64,000 nucleotides of DNA, from assembly GCF_036347055.1 (NCBI RefSeq), contig NZ_CP108882.1, forward strand, positions 5,498,501-5,562,500, in the 5' to 3' direction. A program made the position numbers and the translations under genes. Below, piece after piece: positions 44,299 through 52,266 of the stretch. How positions within the stretch are numbered: the first letter of the stretch is position 1; each line of letters opens with the position of its first letter. Below the pieces are notes generated by a model. It searched no databases and was not told the origin of the DNA. It saw only the letters and a list, made by a program, of their open reading frames with translations. The DNA is from Streptomyces sp. NBC_00820. GTDB lineage: Bacteria; Actinomycetota; Actinomycetes; Streptomycetales; Streptomycetaceae.

Positions 44299-44415
44299 GC
44301 GTGCTCTCCGATCCTTGTCGTCGCGGTGTCATCGTCGTCGGCCATCGTCGCCGGTCGTCGCGGTCGCCGGTCCGTCGCTGCATAAAAATCGCCCACCGGG
44401 GTGAGCGCAACCTTC

Positions 44416-44444
44416 TTGACAATACCTCCGGCGACAGATAAGGC
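44416..44444 (+). promoter_or_regulatory. Candidate pfkA promoter
   Basis: A consensus -35 TTGACA (44416-44421), a 17-bp spacer and TAAGGC (44439-44444). This gives a leader of about 120 bases that includes a GC-rich hairpin and a C8 run near 44464. Confidence 0.5.
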
Positions 44445-44571
44445 GCCCGTCAAGCCCGGGCGCCCCCCCCGGCCCGGGTTCCCGGCGGGCGACCGTTCGT
44501 CGCCGCTCGCGGGAGCGTGATTGAATCGAAAGGGCTCACCGGTACCGACAGCGAGCAGGAGACACAGCACG

Positions 44572-45597
44572 ATGCGCATCGGAGTTCTCACCGCAGGCGG
44601 CGACTGCCCGGGACTGAACGCCGTGATCCGGTCGGTCGTGCACCGCGCGGTGGCGCAGTACGGCGACGAGGTCATCGGCTTCGAGGACGGCTACCGGGGT
44701 CTGCTCGACCGTCACCACCGCACCCTCGACCTGGACGACGTCAGCGGCATCCTGGCCAGCGGCGGCACCATCCTCGGCTCCTCCCGCCTGGAGCGCGACC
44801 GGCTGCGCGAGGCCTGCGAGCGGGCCACCGACATGGCCGAGGAGTTCGGCATCGACGCGCTGATCCCGATCGGCGGCGAGGGCACCCTCACGGCGGCCCG
44901 CATGCTCTCCGACGCGGGCCTGCCGGTCGTCGGCGTCCCCAAGACCATCGACAACGACATCTCCGGCACCGACCGCACCTTCGGCTTCGACACCGCCGTC
45001 GGCGTCGCCACCGAGGCCATGGACCGCCTGAAGACCACGGCCGAGTCCCACCAGCGCGTGATGGTCGTCGAGGTCATGGGCCGGCACGCCGGCTGGATCG
45101 CCCTGGAGTCCGGCATGGCCGCCGGCGCCCACGGCATCTGCCTGCCCGAGCGCGCCTTCGACCCCGCCGACCTGGTCAAGATGGTCGAGGAGCGGTTCGC
45201 CCGCGGCAAGAAGTTCGCCGTCATCTGCGTCGCCGAGGGCGCCCACCCCGCCGAGGGCACGATGGACTACAGCAAGGGCGCCATCGACCAGTACGGTCAC
45301 GAGCGCTTCCAGGGCATCGGCACCGCGCTCGCCTACGACCTCGAGCGCCGCCTCGGCAAGGAGGCCAAGCCGGTCATCCTCGGCCACGTCCAACGCGGCG
45401 GCGTGCCCACCGCCTACGACCGCGTCCTCGCCACCCGCTTCGGCTGGCACGCCGTCGAGGCCGCGCACCGGGGCGAGTTCGGCAAGATGACCGCGCTGCG
45501 CGGCACCGAGATCGAGATGGTGCCGCTCGCGGAGGCGGTCACCGAACTGAAGACGGTCCCGGCGTACCGGATGGAGGAGGCGGAGTCGGTCTTCTGA
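44572..45597 (+). CDS. pfkA: 6-phosphofructokinase
   Basis: Phosphorylates fructose 6-phosphate, the committing step of glycolysis. The 341 residues show GGDCPGLNAVIR at the start, PIGGEGTLTAAR, PKTIDNDISGTD and MGRHAGWIAL. Gly follows GGE in the GGEGT loop where pyrophosphate-dependent enzymes have Asp, so ATP should be the donor; the Lys in PKTIDND is the actinobacterial group III pattern. ATG 44572 has AGGAGA about ten bases upstream. Divergent from pta-ackA. Confidence 0.96.
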   Translation: MRIGVLTAGGDCPGLNAVIRSVVHRAVAQYGDEVIGFEDGYRGLLDRHHRTLDLDDVSGILASGGTILGSSRLERDRLREACERATDMAEEFGIDALIPIGGEGTLTAARMLSDAGLPVVGVPKTIDNDISGTDRTFGFDTAVGVATEAMDRLKTTAESHQRVMVVEVMGRHAGWIALESGMAAGAHGICLPERAFDPADLVKMVEERFARGKKFAVICVAEGAHPAEGTMDYSKGAIDQYGHERFQGIGTALAYDLERRLGKEAKPVILGHVQRGGVPTAYDRVLATRFGWHAVEAAHRGEFGKMTALRGTEIEMVPLAEAVTELKTVPAYRMEEAESVF

Positions 45598-45641
45598 CCG
45601 TCCCGCACCCACGCCCGCCCGCCCCGGCCGGGGGTCCCCTG

Positions 45642-45660
45642 GTGCGGGGCGGCCCCGCAC
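45642..45660 (+). terminator. Hairpin after pfkA
   Basis: GTGCGGGG-CGG-CCCCGCAC is a perfect 8-bp stem 44 bases past pfkA, directly before the ribosome-binding site of the next gene. It may terminate, attenuate, or stabilise the 3' end. Confidence 0.45.
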
Positions 45661-45674
45661 GCCAGGATGATCAC

Positions 45675-46157
45675 ATGTATCACGTGGACCGTACGGGCAG
45701 ACTGGACGAGGACATCCGCGCGCGCCTTCTGGCGCCGAACTTCTGGCACCTGGCCACCGTCGGACCCGACGGCGCGCCACAGATCTCCCCGATGTGGGCC
45801 GACATCGAGCGCGTCACCGACCCCGACGACGGCTCGGAGCGCGACTACGTCATGGTCAACACGTCCGTCGGACGCGTCAAGGAGCGGAACCTGCGGCGCG
45901 ACCCGCATGTCTCCCTCTCCCACCACGACCCCGGCAACCCGTACGACCGCGCGGAGATCCGGGGCCGGGTCGCGGCGTTCGTGGAGGGTGAGCGGGCCGA
46001 GCACGCCATGGACCGGCTCACCCGGAAGTACATCGGCGAGGAACGCTACCCGTGGCTGCTCCCGGGGGAGCGGCGGGTGATGCTGCTCATCGAGCCGCTG
46101 ACGGTGCGGCGGGTGGTGGGCGTGGAGCCGTTCCGCCCGGGAGTGCTCCCCGAGTGA
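45675..46157 (+). CDS. PPOX-class flavin/F420-binding split-barrel protein
   Basis: A 160-residue protein of the pyridoxamine-phosphate-oxidase fold (FWHLATVGPDGAPQISPMWADIE, YVMVNTSVGRVKERNLRRDPHVSLS, RGRVAAFVEGERAEHAMDRLTRKYIG). The pattern fits F420-dependent reductases (FDOR-B) more than true PdxH. AGGA lies eight bases before ATG 45675. Substrate unknown. It lies just downstream of pfkA in the same direction, but a hairpin separates them. Confidence 0.85.
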   Translation: MYHVDRTGRLDEDIRARLLAPNFWHLATVGPDGAPQISPMWADIERVTDPDDGSERDYVMVNTSVGRVKERNLRRDPHVSLSHHDPGNPYDRAEIRGRVAAFVEGERAEHAMDRLTRKYIGEERYPWLLPGERRVMLLIEPLTVRRVVGVEPFRPGVLPE

Positions 46158-46349
46158 TCAGAGAAGGTGGTCGGTCTTCCCGTCCTTGATGTCCCGGATG
46201 AGGGTACGGAGGGCTTCGCGGGTGTCGGTGAGGTAGCGATCCTCTTGGCCGGCGAGGGCGATGTAGGCGTTGCCTTGGGGATCGGTGCCTATGCGGAAGC
46301 AGCTTGAACCTTCGGCGCAGAAGGGGTCTTCCCAGGTGATCTCGGGCAT
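46158..46349 (-). CDS. DUF397-like small protein (copy 2)
   Basis: A 63-residue acidic protein. Its pattern of W, EPFC, NC-like SSCFRIGTD and a C-terminal AALRTLIRDIK-like helix is a diverged version of DUF397, the small partner of WhiJ-type regulators. About 85-90% identical in DNA to the copy immediately upstream, from which it arose by tandem duplication (unit about 235 bp). CAGGAG precedes the ATG. Confidence 0.8.
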   Translation of the reverse strand: MPEITWEDPFCAEGSSCFRIGTDPQGNAYIALAGQEDRYLTDTREALRTLIRDIKDGKTDHLL

Positions 46350-46392
46350 GGATGCTCCTGAGGGTGTCGGCGGGTTCTGGTCGCGCGGGGGA

Positions 46393-46584
46393 TCACACGA
46401 GATGGTCGGCCTTGCCTGCCTTGATGTCCCGGATGAGGGTGCGGAGGGCTTCGCGGGTGTCGGTGAGGTAGAGATCCTCTTGGCCGGCGAGGGCGATGTA
46501 GGCGTTGCCTTGGGGATCGGTGCCTATGCGGAAGCAGTTGGCGCCCTCGCCGCAGAAGGGCTCTTCCCAGGCAATTCCGAGCAT
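46393..46584 (-). CDS. DUF397-like small protein (copy 1)
   Basis: A 63-residue protein (MLGIAWEEPFCGEGANCFRIGTD) encoded nine bases after the XRE gene, with GAGGAGC before the ATG. In WhiJ-type systems the DUF397 protein works with, or antagonises, its neighbouring helix-turn-helix protein during development. It keeps the WxxxxxC...NC pattern of the family better than its duplicate (SSC there). Confidence 0.82.
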   Translation of the reverse strand: MLGIAWEEPFCGEGANCFRIGTDPQGNAYIALAGQEDLYLTDTREALRTLIRDIKAGKADHLV

Positions 46585-46593
46585 GGCGGCTCC

Positions 46594-47445
46594 TCAGGTT
46601 CGACGGGCGATGTCGTGGATGAAGTCGCGTGACGCGCCTGGGGGGAGCGATGCGCCCTCCATCCAGGTCAGGTGGCCTCGGTACTTGCTGAGCTGGGCTT
46701 CTCCGTGGGTGAACTCCGGGCCGTGGGCCGAGTCCAGTTCCACGGTGTCGAGCTGTGGGACGGGCCCTTCGGCGTAGGTCATCGCCTGCCCGGCGCCGGG
46801 GAACGCCCCCGCGCTGAACGGGATCACGCGTACGTCGACGTTGTCGAGCCGGGACACATCGCAGAGGTGGTCCAGTTGCGTGCGCATGACCCTGGCGCCG
46901 CCGAATTCCACGCGCAGGGCGGCCTCGTGGACGTAGCCGACATAGGTGATGGGCTGCTCGCGGTGCAGCACCTGCTGGCGCTGCATGCGCAGAGCTACGC
47001 GGAGTTCGACCTCCATGGCCGACAGGGGTGGGAGGGCTGCGGCGAACAGGGCACGCGCGTAACCGCCGGTCTGGAGCAGGCCGGGGAGGAGCATCGCGAG
47101 GCCCGCGTGGACGCTCTTCGCGTGCCATTCCAGCTCGGCGATATCCAGCAGTCCGGCGGGGAGTTGGCCTCGGTACACCTCCCACCAGCCTCGCCTGCGA
47201 TCGCCGGCCATGCCGGCCAGGGCGTCGGTGTAGGCGGCGTCCTGGCAGTCATAGTTGCAGGCCAACATGCGTACACGTTCGGGGGAGATCGCGCGGATGC
47301 CCATCTCCATGTTGGACACCTTGGTGCGGTCCAGCCCCAGGAGCCCGGCGGCGTAGTCCGTTGTCACGTCTGCCGAGAGGCGCATCTTGCGCAGCTCTGC
47401 GCCCAGTCGCTTCTGGCGTTCGGTTGGTGTCGACCTAGGTGGCAT
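46594..47445 (-). CDS. WhiJ-like helix-turn-helix regulator (XRE + DUF5753)
   Basis: A 283-residue protein. The N-terminal XRE domain (residues 12-70: LGAELRKMRLSADVTTDYAAGLLGLDRTKVSNMEMGIRAISPERV) is followed by a DUF5753 domain with LLPGLLQTGGYARALF, VYVGYVHEAALR-like strands and a C-terminal VELDSAHGPEFTHG. The start at 47445 has GAGGAAGAG upstream. With the DUF397 proteins downstream and the divergent ATPase it forms the three-part locus known for WhiJ/AbaA systems, controllers of sporulation and antibiotics. Confidence 0.92.
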   Translation of the reverse strand: MPPRSTPTERQKRLGAELRKMRLSADVTTDYAAGLLGLDRTKVSNMEMGIRAISPERVRMLACNYDCQDAAYTDALAGMAGDRRRGWWEVYRGQLPAGLLDIAELEWHAKSVHAGLAMLLPGLLQTGGYARALFAAALPPLSAMEVELRVALRMQRQQVLHREQPITYVGYVHEAALRVEFGGARVMRTQLDHLCDVSRLDNVDVRVIPFSAGAFPGAGQAMTYAEGPVPQLDTVELDSAHGPEFTHGEAQLSKYRGHLTWMEGASLPPGASRDFIHDIARRT

Positions 47446-47734
47446 GTGTCTCTTCCTCGGACGGCTCTGGCGTAAGTCTGCATGGGAGCTGTCCAGTTGG
47501 TCCACCGCATTGGTGGTAATTCCGGTGAGTGGGTGGCAAAAGGCCCCCTGAATCCTCTACGTTCAGTGATGGGTCGCTTACAGCCCGGCGCAGCCGGAAG
47601 CGCATCGCGTGAGCCTGCCCGTGTTCTCCTGCCCTGGGAGAGGCGGGTTCGCGGCAGGGAGACAGGCCACCGGGTGTGGTCGGCGCTGTTGTCGACACCA
47701 TGCAGATTCGCCACGAAGAAACGGGAGTTGCCCC

Positions 47735-48226
47735 ATGTCGCCTGCCGTCACCGTCTCCGCCTGCCCGGTCGCCGACGACCTGCCCCGGGAACCGGCCGAC
47801 CCCTCGCCCGACACCCTCACCTACAGCCTGACCCTGCCCAGCGACTTCACCAGTCCTGGCGTCGCCCGGGCCGTGACCCGGTCGGTCCTGTACCGCCACG
47901 GACTGGCCGAACTGACGGACGCGGCCGTACAGACCGTCGCCGAACTGGTCGGCTGCGCCTGCCGGTTCAGCGGCTCGGCCGACGTGTACGTGTCGCTGCG
48001 CCACCGGGAGGGCGCGCTGCGGATCGTCTCCTACGACGGTCACCCCCGGCACAGTCATCCGCGCCTCGCCGAACACTGCGAGGCCCGGCGGCGGGCGGAG
48101 CTGCGGGTGCTGGCGTGCGTGGTGCGGGTGTGCGAGGGGGAGTGGGGGTTCGGGGACGCGCGGGAACCGGGGGGAGGGACGCGGATGTGGGCGGTGCTGC
48201 CGAGGGCGGGGGCTCGGGGGTACTGA
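47735..48226 (+). CDS. ATP-binding anti-sigma-like regulatory protein
   Basis: A 163-residue protein resembling the HATPase_c regulators found beside WhiJ-type genes: FTSPGVARAVTRSVLYRHGLAELTDAAVQTVAELVGCACRFSGSADVYVSLRHREGALRIVSYDGHP. The N-box (ELVGCACRF in place of ELVTNAVRH) and the G1 box (YDGHPR) are degenerate, so ATP binding is doubtful. GGGAG lies seven bases before ATG 47735. Divergent from the XRE gene. Confidence 0.8.
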   Translation: MSPAVTVSACPVADDLPREPADPSPDTLTYSLTLPSDFTSPGVARAVTRSVLYRHGLAELTDAAVQTVAELVGCACRFSGSADVYVSLRHREGALRIVSYDGHPRHSHPRLAEHCEARRRAELRVLACVVRVCEGEWGFGDAREPGGGTRMWAVLPRAGARGY

Positions 48227-48231
48227 GGGGC

Positions 48232-48257
48232 ACCCGGGGTGCCACTCGCCCCCGGGT
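48232..48257. terminator. Bidirectional hairpin between convergent genes
   Basis: ACCCGGGG / CCCCGGGT, an 8-bp stem with a 10-base loop, between the ATPase-like gene and the permease gene. Confidence 0.55.
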
Positions 48258-48265
48258 CTCCCCGC

Positions 48266-49093
48266 TCACCCCTTCACCGCCCCGCCCAGCGCGAACCCGC
48301 TCCCCAGTTTCCGTGCGACCAGGACGTACAGCAGGATCACCGGCGTCGAGTAGATGACGGAGAACGCGGCGAGCTGGCCGTAGGCCACCATGCCCCGGTT
48401 GCCGAAGAAGTCGTTGATGCTGACCGAGGCCGGCATCTGGTCCGGGGAGAGCAGGAGCATGAAGGGGACGAAGAAGTTCCCCCACATCAGCACGAACGAG
48501 AAGACGGTGACGACGGCGACCCCCGGCCCCATCAGGGGCAGCACGATCCGGACCAGGGACTGCAGGGCGGAGGCGCCGTCCGTCCAGGCCGCCTCCTCCA
48601 GCTCCTTGGGCACGCCGTCCATGAAGTTCTTCATCAGCCAGATGGCGAAGGGCAGTTGCGAGGCGGCGAAGAACAGGATCGTGCCCTGGAAGGTGTCGAT
48701 CAGGTTCACCCGCACGAACAGCGCGTACACCGGAACCATGATCGCGGTGATCGGCAGGCTGGTCGCGAACAGGATCGTCAGCAGGAAGGGGCGGTTGAGG
48801 CGCGAGCGGAACCGGGAGAGCGGATAGGCCGCGAGGGCCGCGCAGACGACGGTCAGGGCGGTGGCCCCGCCGCACAGGATCAGGCTGTTGAGCAGCGGCG
48901 TGTAGGTGATGTCCGGGGTCAGGATCGTGTCGAAGTTGCCGAGCGTGAGCCCGTCGGGGATCTTCACCCGCAGATTCGCGTGCGGGTCCACACAGGACAG
49001 CAGCACCCAGACCAGGGGCAGCGCGAAGGCCGCGGCGGCGACGAGCAGTCCGGCGTCGGCGGCGAGCCGGCGGGAGGTGCGTTGGCGGGGCAT
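48266..49093 (-). CDS. Carbohydrate ABC transporter permease (MalG type)
   Basis: A 275-residue protein with six membrane spans. The conserved EAA loop reads LEEAAWTDGASALQSLVRIVLPLMGPG. It starts five bases after the stop of the other permease gene. With that permease and the lipoprotein it forms a CUT1-type sugar importer. No ATPase gene is present, as is usual for Streptomyces CUT1 systems that share the MsiK ATPase. Confidence 0.92.
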   Translation of the reverse strand: MPRQRTSRRLAADAGLLVAAAAFALPLVWVLLSCVDPHANLRVKIPDGLTLGNFDTILTPDITYTPLLNSLILCGGATALTVVCAALAAYPLSRFRSRLNRPFLLTILFATSLPITAIMVPVYALFVRVNLIDTFQGTILFFAASQLPFAIWLMKNFMDGVPKELEEAAWTDGASALQSLVRIVLPLMGPGVAVVTVFSFVLMWGNFFVPFMLLLSPDQMPASVSINDFFGNRGMVAYGQLAAFSVIYSTPVILLYVLVARKLGSGFALGGAVKG

Positions 49094-49098
49094 GGCGG

Positions 49099-50001
49099 TT
49101 ACTGCACCTCCGTCTTCAGCAGCCGCAGATAGACGGCGGAGAACAGGGAGCCGACGAGCAGCAGGAGCAGGGCGACGGCGGTGCCGTACCCGATCATGCT
49201 GTTCTGGAAGGCCTGTTCGTACATGAACAGCGGCAGCGTCTGGCTCCTGTCGCCCGGCCCGCCCCTGGTCATCACCCAGATCAGCCCGAAGACGGACAGC
49301 GTCTGGAGGGTGTTGAGCATGAGGTTGGTGGCGATGGAGCGCCGGATCATCGGCAGCGTGACGTGCCACAGCCGCCGCCACCCGCCGGCGCCGTCCACCT
49401 CGGCGGCCTCCGTGATCTCGCCCGGTATCTCGTCCAGGGCGGCGGAGTAGACGAGCATCGAGAAGGCGGTGCCCCGCCAGACGTTGGCGAACGACACGGC
49501 CAGGATGGGCAGGGTGAACAGCCAGTTCTGGCGCGGGAGATGGAGCCAGTCCAGGATGGCGTTCAACGTGCCCTCGCGCCGGAAGAAGGCGTAGAGCAGG
49601 AACCCGGCCACCACTTCGGGCAGCACCCAGGCGGTGACGACTATGCCGCCGGTGAGCGTACGGACCGGCTTGGAGGCACGCCTCATGAGTCCGGCCAGCG
49701 CCAGCCCCAGCGTGTTCTGCCCGATCAGCGAGGACACCACGGTGAACACCAGCGTCAGCCATACGGCGTTGACGAACGCCTCGTCGCGAAAGGCCCGGCG
49801 GAAGTTGGCGAGACCGACGAAGGAGGAGTGCGCCTGCCCGGTCAGCTGGAGGTCGGTGAAGGCGATGTAGACGCAGTAGGCGATGGGGCCCGCGAGGAAG
49901 AGCAGCAGGAGGACGAGGGCCGGGGTGAGGGGGAGGACACGGGTGAGGGGGCGGGTGAGGGCGCGGGGCAGTGCCCGCGCGCCCTGCTGCCGTGACGTCA
50001 C
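49099..50001 (-). CDS. Carbohydrate ABC transporter permease (MalF type)
   Basis: A 300-residue protein with six spans and an EAA loop (ITEAAEVDGAGGWRRLWHVTLPMI). The GTG start overlaps the stop of the binding-protein gene by four bases. Forms the inner-membrane channel with the MalG-type subunit. Confidence 0.92.
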   Translation of the reverse strand: MTSRQQGARALPRALTRPLTRVLPLTPALVLLLLFLAGPIAYCVYIAFTDLQLTGQAHSSFVGLANFRRAFRDEAFVNAVWLTLVFTVVSSLIGQNTLGLALAGLMRRASKPVRTLTGGIVVTAWVLPEVVAGFLLYAFFRREGTLNAILDWLHLPRQNWLFTLPILAVSFANVWRGTAFSMLVYSAALDEIPGEITEAAEVDGAGGWRRLWHVTLPMIRRSIATNLMLNTLQTLSVFGLIWVMTRGGPGDRSQTLPLFMYEQAFQNSMIGYGTAVALLLLLVGSLFSAVYLRLLKTEVQ

Positions 50002-51365
50002 CGCCGGGTGACCTGGCCGTCGGTGACGTCCTTCAGTGTGTCGTCGTAGCCGCTCGCCGCCTTGTCGACGGACGCGTCACCGGTCGTCACGCCCTCCATG
50101 GCCTCCTGGATCGCGGTCGACACCTTCGGGTACGCCGGATAGGCGGGGCGGTAGTGGGTGCTGGCGACCAGGTCGGTGAAGAACTTGATGCCGGGCTGGG
50201 CGGTCGCGTACGAGGGGTCGTCCGCGACGTCCTTGCGCACCGAGATGCCGGAGTTGGCGATGTACCACTTCTTGGCGTTCGCCTCGGTCTGCATCTCCTT
50301 GATGAAGTCGAAGGCGAGGTCCGGGTTGCCCGCCTTGGCCGGGACGGCCCACGTCCAGCCGCCGGACATGCTCACCTTGCCCGGGGCCTGGCCGTGCTGG
50401 GTGGGCATGGCGGCGAGCCCGAGCTTCTGGGACCACTCGGGCCACGCGTGTCCGCTGCCCGGTAGCCACGCCTGCGGGAGCCAGGAGCCGTCGAGGTCGA
50501 TGCCGAGCTTGCCCTGGGGCAGCAGCTCGCCGTTGACCGCGGTGGCGTAGTTGGGGTCCAGGGCGTCGGCGACGTCGGGTCCGAGCTTCTCCTTGTAGAC
50601 GGTCTCCACGAAGGAGAGGGCGTCCTTGAAGGGCCGGCCGGCCGTGATCCACTTCTTCGCCGTGCTGTCGTAGAGCAGATCGGAGCTGCCGTCGCCCGTG
50701 CCGTAGAGCAGCATCTCGAAGCCCTGCATGGTGGACCGCTCACCGGCCGGCTTGCCGGTGTACACGTTGAGCGGAGTGACCCCCGGCACCTTCTCCTTGA
50801 TGGTCCGGGCGGCCGCCAGCACGTCGTCCCAGCTCTTCGGCTGCCAGTCCGCGGGAAGCCCGGCCTTCCTGAACACCCCCTTGTCGAACCAGAGTCCGCG
50901 TGTGTCCGTGCCGTCCGGGACGCCGTACGTCTTCCCGTCCTGCCCCTTCGCCGCGCTCTTCGCGGTGTCGATGAACTGCCGCCAGTCCGGCCACTTGGCC
51001 AGATACGGGTCGAGAGGCTTCAGATATCCGCTCGTGATGTCCGAGTTGATGAGGAACGTGTCCTCGTAGACCAGGTCCGGGGCCGTCCGCGGGGAGCGGA
51101 GCATCTGCTGGAGCTTGGTGTAGTACTCCGAGTCCGGGGCCTTGATCGGTACCAGCTCGACCTTCTTGCCGGGGTACCGCTTCTCGAACTGCTTCTTGAC
51201 GTCGCCGAGATAGGTGTCCATCACCTTGAGGGAGTTGTCCGTCGACTGCTTGTAGGAGACCTTGATCGTGTCCGGACTGCTGCCGGACCCCGATCCGCAC
51301 GCGGTGAGCGCGGTGGCGGCGAGAGCTGCGGAGAGGAGGGCGGTGAGGGCGGCGGTGGGACGCAC
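49998..51365 (-). CDS. Sugar-binding lipoprotein of the ABC importer
   Basis: An extracellular solute-binding family 1 lipoprotein, 455 residues from GTG 51365. The signal ends in lipobox LTAC. AGGAGG (minus strand, 51379-51374) is eight bases from this GTG but only two from ATG 51371, so the GTG is preferred; a GTG at 51389 is also open. The mature protein has the family pattern (DLVYEDTFLINSDITSGYLKPLDPYL, LWFDKGVFRKAGL, GKLGIDLDGSW). The sugar is not identifiable. First gene of the importer operon. Confidence 0.92.
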   Translation of the reverse strand: MRPTAALTALLSAALAATALTACGSGSGSSPDTIKVSYKQSTDNSLKVMDTYLGDVKKQFEKRYPGKKVELVPIKAPDSEYYTKLQQMLRSPRTAPDLVYEDTFLINSDITSGYLKPLDPYLAKWPDWRQFIDTAKSAAKGQDGKTYGVPDGTDTRGLWFDKGVFRKAGLPADWQPKSWDDVLAAARTIKEKVPGVTPLNVYTGKPAGERSTMQGFEMLLYGTGDGSSDLLYDSTAKKWITAGRPFKDALSFVETVYKEKLGPDVADALDPNYATAVNGELLPQGKLGIDLDGSWLPQAWLPGSGHAWPEWSQKLGLAAMPTQHGQAPGKVSMSGGWTWAVPAKAGNPDLAFDFIKEMQTEANAKKWYIANSGISVRKDVADDPSYATAQPGIKFFTDLVASTHYRPAYPAYPKVSTAIQEAMEGVTTGDASVDKAASGYDDTLKDVTDGQVTRR

Positions 51366-51490
51366 GGGCATTACCTCCTGCGGGCGCACATCGGGATGGC
51401 GTTGCGTGGAGATGACTGCCGTGCGAACGTAAGAGGAGTGGTCTAGTCAGGTCAATGTGTCTGCCGGGATTGGCAGTTACCGCTTTCCAT

Positions 51491-51580
51491 GCCGACTCGC
51501 GCCGACTCGCGCCGACTCGCGCCGACTCGCGCCGACTCGCGCCGACTCGCGCCGACTCGGGCCGCCTTGCGCCGACTCAC
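51491..51580. repeat. 10-bp tandem repeat, nine copies
   Basis: GCCGACTCGC repeated six times perfectly (51491-51550), then three variants (GCCGACTCGG, GCCGCCTTGC, GCCGACTCAC). It lies between the response-regulator stop and the importer promoter region. The 10-bp period is close to one DNA helical turn, putting all copies on one face. Confidence 0.9.
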
Positions 51581-52266
51581 CGCGCCCGCACCCAGCGGTA
51601 CTGCAACTCCGGCCGCCCCACCGCCCCGTACTGCGGGCTCCGCGCCGCCCGCCCGGCGCCGACCAGGTGTTCCAGATAACGGCGCGCCGTGATGCGCGAG
51701 ATGCCGACCGCCTCGGCGACACCGCTCGCCGTGAGACCGTCCGCACTGTCCCGCAGGACCCCGGTGACCCGCTCCAGCGTGGGCGCGCTCAACCCCTTCG
51801 GCAGCGCCGCCGGCGCGGGGGCCCGGAGCACGGCCAGCGCCCGGTCCACCTCGTCCTGGCCGCTCGCCTCGCCGGCCGCCGCGTGGAACTCGGCGTACCG
51901 GACCAGCCGGTCCCGCAGGGTCGCGAAGGTGAACGGCTTCAGCACGTACTGCACGACCCCCAGCGAGACCCCCTCGCGGACCACGGCCAGGTCCCGGGCG
52001 GACGTGACCGCGATGACGTCCGCGTGATGGCCGGCGGCCCGCAGCGACCGCGCGAACTGCAGGCCGTGGACGTCCGGCAGGTGCAGGTCCAGCAGGAGCA
52101 GGTCCACCTCCGTACGGTCCAGGATCCGCCGTGCCGCCGCCCCCGTGTGCGCCTTGCCGACCGTGACGAACCCCGGCACGCGCCCGACGTACAGCACATG
52201 CGCGTCGGCGGCCACCGGGTCGTCCTCGACCACGAGGACCCGGATGGGGCGGGTGCCGTCCGTCAT
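51577..52266 (-). CDS. CitB/DcuR-type response regulator
   Basis: A 229-residue protein. The receiver domain has D15/D16, phospho-acceptor D60 (LLLLDLHLPD), the conserved Thr/Ser region (VIAVTSARD) and Lys in YVLKPF. The C-terminal helix-turn-helix (ASGVAEAVGISRITARRYLEHLV) is of the DcuR/CitB kind. ATG overlaps the kinase stop (ATGA). It probably activates the divergent dctA gene when C4-dicarboxylates or citrate are sensed. Confidence 0.93.
   Translation of the reverse strand: MTDGTRPIRVLVVEDDPVAADAHVLYVGRVPGFVTVGKAHTGAAARRILDRTEVDLLLLDLHLPDVHGLQFARSLRAAGHHADVIAVTSARDLAVVREGVSLGVVQYVLKPFTFATLRDRLVRYAEFHAAAGEASGQDEVDRALAVLRAPAPAALPKGLSAPTLERVTGVLRDSADGLTASGVAEAVGISRITARRYLEHLVGAGRAARSPQYGAVGRPELQYRWVRAR

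Noticed and set aside
42235..44385. Long open frame antisense to pta
   Set aside because: Shadow of high-GC coding; the translated product is His/Arg/Gly-rich and has no family features, while pta on the other strand is certain.
51491..51580. CRISPR array
   Set aside because: The units are 10-bp direct tandem repeats with no spacers and there are no cas genes.
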